DNA of 64,000 bases from Collinsella aerofaciens (GTDB taxonomy: Bacteria > Actinomycetota > Coriobacteriia > Coriobacteriales > Coriobacteriaceae). The notes beneath the pieces were generated by a model, which was not told the DNA's origin, did no database searches, and was given only the letters and a program-made list of their open reading frames with translations. Shown one piece after another: positions 10,401-17,034 of the stretch; position 1 is the stretch's first letter, and every line of letters begins with the position of its first letter. Position numbers and translations under genes: made by a program. The DNA lies in contig NAKE01000001.1 of assembly GCA_008680965.1 (NCBI GenBank), positions 248,001 through 312,000 on the forward strand. The letters run 5' to 3'.

Positions 10401-12311
10401 CGCCTTACCGATAGGATTGTCGCTTGTAAGTTTGAAATCTCGCACGTCAAGGACATTGCGCGCGTCGACAACGCCCACGGCACCACCGAACTTTCCGGCG
10501 TCCGTTCGCGCCGAAGCATCTCCCTTGCACGCAACCGTCACGCCGTCGAGCACAACGGCGACAGGCTGCGAATTGGAGTCCGCGCTATCGCCAACATAGC
10601 CAACAACACCGCCCGTATCGGACAGCTTGCCCGCAAGTTCAAACTCAATTGAGCACGTTTTCTTATCCGCATCCTTTTGGACCACAAAGGCGCGCAGCGA
10701 CTCATCGACGCCTTTTGCCGTCGCAAACACCTTGCCGACAAGGCCGCCGTAGCTGCCGTTGAAGCTAACTTCTTCCGGTAAGGTGAACTTGCTCTTATAC
10801 GTTCCGCCTTGCACCACGATGTCGCCATTAGAAATATCGGCCACACCAAAAAGGGCGCCGGCGCGTTGCGATGCACCAAGCGTCACAAGCTTGCCCAGGT
10901 CGAACATATTGGGCTTAACGATAAATCCTTGCGCAAAGCTCACGTCGCCGATGACGCCACCGGAGCAAGCGCTGTCTTTATCGCCGACGTTGCACGCCGG
11001 CTTAACCGTTACGCCATCAGCGATGTTGAGCGTGAGGTTGGTGGCCTTACCGATAAGACCGCCCGCCGCGTTTTTACCTGCGACGCTCAGCGCCGAGACA
11101 TCGATGCCAGTTGGTAGGGCGACGGTGGCACCCTCCCGCGCCTCGCCGATAAGACCCCCCGCGTTGGCATCAGCGGCTGTCGCGTTGATAGTGGGGGTAC
11201 CGTCGAGTTTGTCCGGCAGGGCGAGGCCCGCAAGCGTAAGCGATGCTCCTTCGGCAAGGGTGTTCACAAGCAAGCCCATGTTGCCTGTGCTCGATTGCAT
11301 ATCGATCGCCAGGGGGCTGTTCGCGCTTGTCACGTAGGTTGCGTTAAGCGTGAGCGCGCCCGTGACCTCGCCCACAAGTGGCGAGGCGAGCTTGCAGATG
11401 TCCTTTTCGGTATCGCTCTTGGGCGTGCCCACGGTTACGGTGGCAGCAAGCGTCTTGTCCGCGCCCGTGACCTTTGCGGCCACGATGGGCTGGGCATCGG
11501 TACCCTTCCAGGTGAGCTTTACGGTGCTGTTGGCGTCGCTGAGCTCGATGTTGTTGAAGAGCGTCTTGTTGACGGTCAGGGTCCTGTCGCCGAGGTTGAG
11601 CGCGCCTTTGAAAGGGTAGGCATCGCTGCCGAAGCCCTGGAACGTGAGGCTACCCAGGCCGTCCACGATCTCCGCGCCGCACACGTCGAAGTCGATACCG
11701 GTCGAGCCACCTTTGGAGATGTTCGCGTTCTGGTAGATGGCGGGATCGGTGTTGGAGATGGCGATAAGGTCGGCGTTGGACTCAAAGGTAATGGCCGTGA
11801 CGGCGCCCAAGTCGTCAGTGATGACATTGCCGTCACCCAACGCGTGCCTGAGATCCTCGACAGTAGCGATGGTGGGGGCGGTGTTTGCCTGATCAGCAGC
11901 ATCCGCGTCCGCGTCATCCGCTTGTTCTCCGTCAGCAGCACCCTCATCGGCAGCCGCATCGTCTTGGGACGCGTCGCCCTCCGTTGGGGTATCGCCGTTA
12001 GTGGTTCCATCGGTCGTGGAGTCCTGTGATTCGCCAGCGTTGGTAGAACCGTCGCCGCCCTCGGTAGCGCCAGCGTCGGCGCCCGGAGTCGTTGCGACAT
12101 CATCAGATGTAGTCTGGTCAGCATCTTGCAGCGCGGTGGCCACAGCATCCTGTACGGAGCGCGCCGTGTTGCCCGCGGCGCGCGCGGCGGAGACGGATGC
12201 CTCCATGACGGCGTCGAGCTCTTGCGCGAACACCTCCGTGGAGGGCGCAAGCGCCTGGAAAATCATGATCGCGGTCAGGCATGCGGTTGTTATGCGCTTT
12301 GCCGTTCTCAT
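7338..12311 (-). CDS. N-terminal part of the giant secreted beta-helix-type surface protein (ends at a frameshift)
   Basis: This part encodes 1,657 residues. The start at 12311 has an AGGTAGGA ribosome site and is followed by a clear Sec signal peptide (basic MRTAKR, a hydrophobic stretch, and a probable cleavage after VFA near residue 29). Residues about 50-150 are a low-complexity Asp/Thr/Ala/Glu linker. From about residue 150 onward the chain is made of beta-strand repeats with recurrent GGLIG, GGVIG and GGVVGYVG motifs, as in GLUG-type or pectate-lyase-like adhesins. The frame stops at 7338 in mid-repeat, and the next frame resumes the same pattern with N-N-M-T, so the intact product would be about 3,550 residues. 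It is the last gene of a minus-strand run with three membrane-anchored proteins (12376-15211) and probably acts at the cell surface. Its ligand is unknown. Confidence 0.8.
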   Translation of the reverse strand: MRTAKRITTACLTAIMIFQALAPSTEVFAQELDAVMEASVSAARAAGNTARSVQDAVATALQDADQTTSDDVATTPGADAGATEGGDGSTNAGESQDSTTDGTTNGDTPTEGDASQDDAAADEGAADGEQADDADADAADQANTAPTIATVEDLRHALGDGNVITDDLGAVTAITFESNADLIAISNTDPAIYQNANISKGGSTGIDFDVCGAEIVDGLGSLTFQGFGSDAYPFKGALNLGDRTLTVNKTLFNNIELSDANSTVKLTWKGTDAQPIVAAKVTGADKTLAATVTVGTPKSDTEKDICKLASPLVGEVTGALTLNATYVTSANSPLAIDMQSSTGNMGLLVNTLAEGASLTLAGLALPDKLDGTPTINATAADANAGGLIGEAREGATVALPTGIDVSALSVAGKNAAGGLIGKATNLTLNIADGVTVKPACNVGDKDSACSGGVIGDVSFAQGFIVKPNMFDLGKLVTLGASQRAGALFGVADISNGDIVVQGGTYKSKFTLPEEVSFNGSYGGLVGKVFATAKGVDESLRAFVVQKDADKKTCSIEFELAGKLSDTGGVVGYVGDSADSNSQPVAVVLDGVTVACKGDASARTDAGKFGGAVGVVDARNVLDVRDFKLTSDNPIGKAQSNRAAGIAGSAWNAVIKFSGITDLSGASFAENSTTGQLVYENHNALIFAVGDGSDADKGAAGWTFKRSNTASKTDDIATYGEVIRLGGDFIKLDVDTHKLTLPDSLTAANGAYTLTSVEDFAKLAITWQTNGYYSMVEGVSENNPNILQSSTITVNGTIDLKGTGLTGFTQDRADGSQVFSGTLNGGGTNGNGTINLAVGEPYGKRGEAVLDGNDTSNGNGKIYRHGRLGLFAAVNGATISNVTIAGSMKFDNGSAIDAGSLAGTIVGNLPLSGVTCKTNIACDDTFGNEVNIGGIAGSVSAASTVAFKDNSRAQATIAATKTLNGNSRIGGAIGYVGDYGSSFNVAGLEVAGSIETGNCTSGKIAQVGGLIGCIAQSTYGADGAIANSAKKDVNITGLSFNSFKMGVGKNGDKLNGVGGLLGYSWGNAVVTIGDDNINKSENSYALKTTNASIIATVDDSKELGGLVYAASGHWIINNYAIDLSGTKINAGAAQTLGVLVCRGCKVDDKTTYGVESYLGLYLEDRAYWDTAYRVPTGEGAIVASGVTSFDEWVGSGVKPNNGSKLMDADWNTVVSLHTQKNKLDMDGDSTKDNSYHNRSSFGRSQNTNGNTRYFYNLDIASKNCEGGFSGSQIDTADKLLLWSAFCYAPAGIRSTIVPDGTTGLDDSITITGTIDLAGYSYYPTQPIGEVTVNNAAITFYYSKIKAEQNGNKLNSDATQHENMHCGLFQTVADGDLTVSNVTLGGTVGPVINDGKSSTDAIGAGGSSSGALVCRYVYGSSDGNGTKIRKISIDDLTLNNLIVDGANSATDANAYMPLLINEMQKYVSLNAKNIKTTGYTSGTKAATSLFGKLGVGSEADQVTAKFERISLPSQNSNTIFTHASLLESFGYKSTGTGSADYTFTKADANAGMVTYGSEIDAENKEYSGKQLWYYDEATYGAVSGYVTVDGKKDGDVRPWFGDYLPYVYKGKATEDGVQYHEIKVNQRIPKLVMGCGTYGDPYSVTNAAEMNAIATTLIT

Positions 12312-12375
12312 CTGGTCCTACCTCGTTCTATCTCATGCCCCGTGCGGGGTCTCAAAATCACAGATTGCGGTTGGC

Positions 12376-13353
12376 CTACGCAGCCCTGCACGTAACACCG
12401 ATGTCATCCAAGCTGCCGGGCGCGGCATCCGTCGAACGGTAAAAGGTAATAATCTCCGACCCGGGATCCATGGTGAACGTAACCGACCTTCCATCAAAGG
12501 TCGCGTCGGAATGATTCGTCGCCAAAAATGGGTCAAGCTCAACCTTGTCGTCCCATGTAAGCTTGATTTTTGTTGGCGCGCCCGTAACGGTCGCGCGATA
12601 GTTGTAAGCGTCGAAAGCGTTGATATCCGAGTTCTTGTCGACCCACTCGCCCGAAACGCCCGAAGCCGTTACCTCTGCACGCTCGGAAGGCGCAATCTTG
12701 GCGGCGAGCCATTTAAGATTGGTGCCGGGGCTATTGGAGCCGACCTGGGCCTTAACGGTGAAGGATGCTTTGTTGAGGTCCGCCTTGGAAAATGTAACCT
12801 TATAGGTATACATGGTTGCCCTGTTGGCAGGGAAGGAAAGGTCGACCGTGCCGCCCGCCGTCAGCGTGGGCGAACCGCTTATGCTCCAAGCTTTCGTCGT
12901 TCCCGTCGCCTTCACGCTCAGCGTCGCGTTAACGTCCTTGTCGTTGACCTTGTTCTTGTCGCCCAGCAGATGGTTGTAAATGCGAAAGGTAAAAGAGCAG
13001 TTTTCCCCACTCGTGTCGGCGATGACGCTTCGGACGGCAATACCCTCATCATTCAGCGTCTCATTCGTGTAGCCCGTAAGCATGTCCGAGGCAAACAGCG
13101 CCTGTGACGTGCCCGAGACAGCGACCGACTTAAGGAAGTCGCCCGCCAAAAAGGCCGTGTAAGTAAGGTGGGTACCCGCCGCAATCGCGACGGCGCATAG
13201 CAGCACCGCAACCGCCCACAGGCGCTTGCGCATTTTGGAAGCAGGGGCCGCCGACTCTACGCAGCAAGGCTCTGCCTTAGAATCATCCACCTGCGCAAAG
13301 TGCTTGCCAACAGGCCTCGCGATTTCATTTTGCTCTTTCTTGTCTTTTCGCAT
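12376..13353 (-). CDS. Membrane-anchored exported protein of the giant-adhesin locus
   Basis: The 325-residue product starts at the ATG at 13353, preceded by GGGAGGGG. Earlier in-frame starts overlap the upstream gene and were rejected. A basic, hydrophilic cytoplasmic tail of about 45 residues precedes one hydrophobic segment (AVAVLLCAVAIAAG) near residues 50-70. The rest is a Ser/Thr-rich, beta-rich extracytoplasmic domain with no recognised family. It follows the 13377 gene by 23 bp and precedes the giant gene by 64 bp, a gap holding a small CCCCGTGCGGGG hairpin. The layout resembles signal-anchored proteins of the CalY/TasA kind found in Gram-positive surface-fibre operons, but that link is only architectural. 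I do not recognise a function. Confidence 0.75.
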   Translation of the reverse strand: MRKDKKEQNEIARPVGKHFAQVDDSKAEPCCVESAAPASKMRKRLWAVAVLLCAVAIAAGTHLTYTAFLAGDFLKSVAVSGTSQALFASDMLTGYTNETLNDEGIAVRSVIADTSGENCSFTFRIYNHLLGDKNKVNDKDVNATLSVKATGTTKAWSISGSPTLTAGGTVDLSFPANRATMYTYKVTFSKADLNKASFTVKAQVGSNSPGTNLKWLAAKIAPSERAEVTASGVSGEWVDKNSDINAFDAYNYRATVTGAPTKIKLTWDDKVELDPFLATNHSDATFDGRSVTFTMDPGSEIITFYRSTDAAPGSLDDIGVTCRAA

Positions 13354-13376
13354 CTGGCGCCCCTCCCTTCTTGTTA

Positions 13377-14177
13377 TTAGTTGCCACTCGCGCCGCGAGC
13401 AATTAGATAAACCATGTCGGTCTCTTTGACGTTGGAGACCGTCTTTCCGTTTACGGTCACAACGCCCGGATTCCATGTGCACTCGATGATGAAGTTCGTG
13501 GCGGCGTTGGCTGTTTTGCCATTCCAGCCATCGAGCCCACTCCCTGCGAACTTGTGGTACCGATACAGCGGACGGGCGTTTTTCTGGACATTCACGTACG
13601 AGCCGTACGTCGGGTCGTTTGCCTCAAGCTCTTTAGCCAACGCACTTGTCCCGTCCGCGGAGTTGATAAAAGCAAACTCAATCGGGGTGCTGCTCTTCTT
13701 GCTCCATGAGTAGGTGCGGTTGAGCCCGTCGAGGCCGACCACAGTGCCGTTTTTATCGTTCGGATTATTGACCGTCACGTGATACACGTTGATTGTCAGC
13801 CCCGTGATATTCGTTGTGTTGGCAATCTGCAGCTCAAACGCTTGACCGCCGGCAGCGGGATCGCCATTGTCGCTCTGCACACAAAACGCGCGACGAACGG
13901 TCACGGTGCCGTCTATGTTTTTAACATCGCCCCGTGACTCGTCATACGAAATCTCGATGGGCTCGATGCTCGTCTGGTTGGGACCCATGATCTTAAGCTG
14001 CGCGGGCGTTTGGATCTTGCCCACCGTAGACAGACTTTTGCTGCCCACAAACCACGAGAGCGACAAGCCGATGATAAGAGCGATTGCCGCCAGCAATATC
14101 AGGACCGCAAGGGCCTGTGCGCGGTGGTTTTCTATCCAATTGCGGGCATCGCCGAGGCGCGTTTGCATGGTGCTCAT
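13377..14177 (-). CDS. Signal-anchored exported protein (TasA/CalY-like N-terminal layout)
   Basis: The product has 266 residues. A 20-residue basic N-terminus leads into one strong membrane segment (ALAVLILLAAIALIIGLSL) followed at once by SWFVGSKSLSTVGKIQ. This hydrophobic-WF-polar-S.VG junction is like the one at the start of the 14174-15211 product (LAWFAANNRVSATGG), so the two are probably paralogues. Proteins with SipW-dependent signal peptides have a comparable membrane-then-aromatic junction, so a fibre or matrix subunit is possible; I rate this as a weak inference. The extracytoplasmic part is beta-rich, with several N-x-S/T sites and one Cys. Its ATG overlaps the stop of the preceding gene by 4 bp (ATGA), so the two are translationally coupled. 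Confidence 0.75.
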   Translation of the reverse strand: MSTMQTRLGDARNWIENHRAQALAVLILLAAIALIIGLSLSWFVGSKSLSTVGKIQTPAQLKIMGPNQTSIEPIEISYDESRGDVKNIDGTVTVRRAFCVQSDNGDPAAGGQAFELQIANTTNITGLTINVYHVTVNNPNDKNGTVVGLDGLNRTYSWSKKSSTPIEFAFINSADGTSALAKELEANDPTYGSYVNVQKNARPLYRYHKFAGSGLDGWNGKTANAATNFIIECTWNPGVVTVNGKTVSNVKETDMVYLIARGASGN

Positions 14178-15211
14178 GAGCTCACGCCCTCCTGAGCGCT
14201 AATTCTAAGTTGGATGTATTTGACCTTATTGCCGATCTGCTCGTCGGCATTGTTGTACAGCGCCGAGCAGATGGCGGTGTCGCCGAAGGATATGTCAGCC
14301 GAAACCGCAGGAGCGTTGGCGGCACTCGTGCCGTTTGCCGCGCCATAGAAGTAGTTCGCTTTATGCGCGTTCATATCTGCCTGCAGAGCGCCGTAGTCAG
14401 ACTTTGCGTCGCCCGCCGCCGCAAACAGGTTCTTGTAGTAATTCGTGTTGCCGGTAAGGACGAAGTTTTGGAAGTACTCCGGCCACACCCAGTACAGGCT
14501 GATGGTGACGGGTTTGTTCGTTGGCTTGTTCACATCGCCGTTTTCGCAAAATTCGCACTTGCGAATCTCGATCTTGCTATCAACCACGCGGCCCGAGTAA
14601 TACCCGTTCTGGTCGCAGCTCGTAAAGAACAGCAAGTGGCCTTTGATCAAGCCAAGGAGCGCCTCCGCCTCGGGCGCCAGCGTTCCCCCGTCCCCAACAA
14701 CGCCAACAGTGTTCGTGACCTTAAGCAAGCGCGACAGACTGATCGTGACCCCGTCCAGGTCACTCACCAGCGGCTTCACCGTAAATGTAATCTTGCCGCG
14801 AGCACCCGGGTACAGAGAGCCCGCGGTCTCGTTGTTGAGGTTGGAGCCGAGCGTTACCGTCATGGCGTCGGTCGTATCCAGGCCATCGATGGCATACTTT
14901 TCCTCGGGCGTGCGCTCGGAGCGCTCGTAATAGCCCACGTGCGCGCCGGACTCACCCTCGCCCGCGGCGGTCAGCGTGTACCGATCCGCCTTCGCCCCGA
15001 TCGTACCCCCCGTGGCGCTCACTCGGTTATTCGCGGCAAACCAGGCCAGACACGCAAAGATGGCAACGATGGCGGCCAACACAAACAGACCGCTCACCAG
15101 GAAATCCTTCCAGAAATCCTTGAGGGTCCGCACGTGCTCGTCGGCAGCTTGGCGGTACTCGGCCGCCGTCTTGTGCTGCTGGAGCTCGCTATGTCGGTCC
15201 ATGCCACTCAT
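14174..15211 (-). CDS. Signal-anchored exported protein, first gene of the giant-adhesin locus
   Basis: The product has 345 residues. A charged cytoplasmic segment of about 40 residues precedes one membrane helix (LFVLAAIVAIFACLAWFAA), followed by NNRVSATGGTIGAKADRY. This matches the junction of the next gene's product. The ectodomain contains a CEFC pair (C-x2-C) and one more Cys near GHLLFFTSCDQ, which could form a disulphide or bind metal. Start choice is uncertain: ATG 15211 has only a distant GGAAAGG, and ATG 15202 (MDRHSEL) is the alternative. No family is recognised. As first gene it probably carries the locus promoter, in 15212-15389. All four genes read on the minus strand with overlaps or short gaps, so a common surface structure is likely. 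Confidence 0.72.
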   Translation of the reverse strand: MSGMDRHSELQQHKTAAEYRQAADEHVRTLKDFWKDFLVSGLFVLAAIVAIFACLAWFAANNRVSATGGTIGAKADRYTLTAAGEGESGAHVGYYERSERTPEEKYAIDGLDTTDAMTVTLGSNLNNETAGSLYPGARGKITFTVKPLVSDLDGVTISLSRLLKVTNTVGVVGDGGTLAPEAEALLGLIKGHLLFFTSCDQNGYYSGRVVDSKIEIRKCEFCENGDVNKPTNKPVTISLYWVWPEYFQNFVLTGNTNYYKNLFAAAGDAKSDYGALQADMNAHKANYFYGAANGTSAANAPAVSADISFGDTAICSALYNNADEQIGNKVKYIQLRISAQEGVSS

Positions 15212-15389
15212 CGCTTACATTTGCCCTGCTTGCGGGCGTGCCATCCTTTCCGCTCGGTCGCGTTTATCCGTTGTTCGCAGGTAGAGAATTCAGGCAGAAT
15301 ACAACACCATACGATAAGGTAAAAGAATAGCATTGACCTGCGGTTCGCTCCACAACGCAAGCCTTAATGATGTCTTAAAAGTCAAACCC

Positions 15390-15455
15390 TTGGTGCAAGG
15401 GGGCAGGTTACTTCGCACCAACATGGTGCAAACAAACCTGGCCCCCTTGCACCAA
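15390..15455. repeat. REP-like palindrome (TTGGTGCAAGGGGGCAGGTT type)
   Basis: The outer arms at 15390-15409 and 15435-15455 are near-perfect reverse complements. An inner hairpin GCACCAACATGGTGC sits at 15415-15429. The element shares TTGGTGCA, CAGGTTA and GCACCA in the same order with 46938-46987. It lies in the 283-bp gap between the DUF4143 gene and the adhesin locus, in which I see no gene. Confidence 0.75.
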
Positions 15456-15494
15456 TCCGTGGCACCGGGCAGCGGACACACGGCGTGCCGCCCC

Positions 15495-16799
15495 TTAACA
15501 CCCCAACGCGCGAACGGGTATCACGTAGATACCGTCCTCGACCTCGCGGGCGTACTCACCCACCCCCACAATCACGGCCATAAACTCCGGTTCGCGTGTG
15601 CGTGAACGAGGATTTCCACAGACCTTCTTGCGAACGCGCTTGAGGCTCTCGACGCCGGCGCTCGCTTTATCTTCACTCACCTTAATCTCAAAGGCGGCCC
15701 ACCGTCCGTCGGCTAGCTGCACGATAGCATCGCACTCAAGGCCCGAATCGTCGCGATAATAGCGCACGGGCGTGCTATCCAGCAGGTCGAGCGAACGTGC
15801 GTAGACCGAAAGGTCGCGTATGACCAAATTCTCAAACACCAGACCAAATGTCTGCCAGTCGGCAAGCAGCGCCTGCAAGGACATACCTAGCAAGGCGCAA
15901 GCAAGGCTCGGATCTGCCAGATAGCGCTTGGGCTTGACGGTAAAGCGCCGTTTGTCGCGCGCGGCGGGAACCCAACCGGGAACCTCCTCGAGAATAAACA
16001 TGCCTTTGAGGGCATCCAGGTACCTGCGCACCTTGGTCTCATCGGCAAACGCTGCGGGTTCCTCCTCGGCACCGAACATATCCATAAGAATCGTTTTATA
16101 CGTGGTTGCCTGTCCCAGATTGCGCGCGATCGATGCGGAGACTCGACGAGCAATATCGGGGTCGAGACCGACCGCCGGGAAGCTGCTCGAAAACGTGGTG
16201 TTGAGATATTCGCGAGCGATGAGCTGGGCGTCAGCCGAAACCATATCGATCGCCTCGGGCCAGCCGCCGCGGCAAGCGGCTTCGACAAGCCCCGGTGTAT
16301 CGCCATCGCACCGGCAGGGCTCAAAACGATGCTCAAACAAGCCCGCCAGGCTCACCTTGCCGTTGGACTCACCTGTCTCGGCAAGCGTCATAGGGTGCAT
16401 GCGGACGCGGCCGATGCGGCCAGCTCCACTATGCGCGGGCGCCTCCGCCTTTGAGCCAAACGCGGGCGTGGCGGAACCCGTGAGGATATAGGCGCCGCGC
16501 GTACCCCGGGTGCGGTCAACCTCGTGTCTAACGTAGTCCCAAATCTGGGGAACGCGCTGCCACTCATCGATAATATGCGGACGGTCTCCCAGCAACATCA
16601 TCGCTGGGTCGGCACGCGCGAGGTCGAGATTCTCGTCGACATACGAGGCGGACGCCCCGTGCTCGAGCGCGGCCCACGTCTTGCCGCACCACTTGGTGCC
16701 CGCAATCTCGACCGCGCCAAAGACACGAAGGTAGCGCTCGATTTGCGCATCCACGATACGTGGGATGTATCCGTCCCGATGTAGCCTCTCGCCCGCCAT
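15495..16799 (-). CDS. AAA-type ATPase with C-terminal DUF4143 domain
   Basis: The product has 434 residues. The P-loop is atypical: GTKWCGKTW replaces the usual G-x4-GKS/T, near residues 34-42, followed by a Walker B-like HIIDEWQRVP (about 75-85) and a sensor-like ILTGSATP (about 105). The C-terminal half fits DUF4143, with a final PD-(D/E)xK-like stretch (SGLECDAIVQLADGRWAAFE, then IKVSED). Members of this family are common single-gene modules in gut bacteria and archaea with no established role; some are discussed as nuclease-like or toxin-related. The start at 16799 has GGGGGTGG upstream. Four direct repeats with an exact 23-bp period lie 60-140 bp upstream and probably belong to this gene's promoter. 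Confidence 0.85.
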   Translation of the reverse strand: MAGERLHRDGYIPRIVDAQIERYLRVFGAVEIAGTKWCGKTWAALEHGASASYVDENLDLARADPAMMLLGDRPHIIDEWQRVPQIWDYVRHEVDRTRGTRGAYILTGSATPAFGSKAEAPAHSGAGRIGRVRMHPMTLAETGESNGKVSLAGLFEHRFEPCRCDGDTPGLVEAACRGGWPEAIDMVSADAQLIAREYLNTTFSSSFPAVGLDPDIARRVSASIARNLGQATTYKTILMDMFGAEEEPAAFADETKVRRYLDALKGMFILEEVPGWVPAARDKRRFTVKPKRYLADPSLACALLGMSLQALLADWQTFGLVFENLVIRDLSVYARSLDLLDSTPVRYYRDDSGLECDAIVQLADGRWAAFEIKVSEDKASAGVESLKRVRKKVCGNPRSRTREPEFMAVIVGVGEYAREVEDGIYVIPVRALGC

Positions 16800-16858
16800 G
16801 AGCCACCCCCGCAGATTTCCAGTTCCTGCTTTCTGATTCTTCTATTCCACTGTAGCAA

Positions 16859-16939
16859 ATTTGGATTTTCGGGTGGTTGCGATTCGGATTTTCGTGTTCA
16901 TATAATTCGGATTTTCTGGTGCATGAGATTCGGATTTTC
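16859..16939. repeat. Four direct repeats of ATTCGGATTTTC at 23-bp period
   Basis: Copies begin at 16859 (ATTTGGATTTTC, one mismatch), 16882, 16905 and 16928. The spacing is exactly 23 bp each time, with unrelated filler. They lie 60-140 bp upstream of the DUF4143 ATPase start and beyond the end of the reductase gene at 17035. They look like tandem operator sites. Confidence 0.85.
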
Positions 16940-17034
16940 TGAACCCGCTGGTCAGGGGCACCTCTTATCGACAAAAAGGCAGGGAGCACCGATACGGCAC
17001 TCCCCGCCCACTCAATACGCGATAGCTTTCTCGA

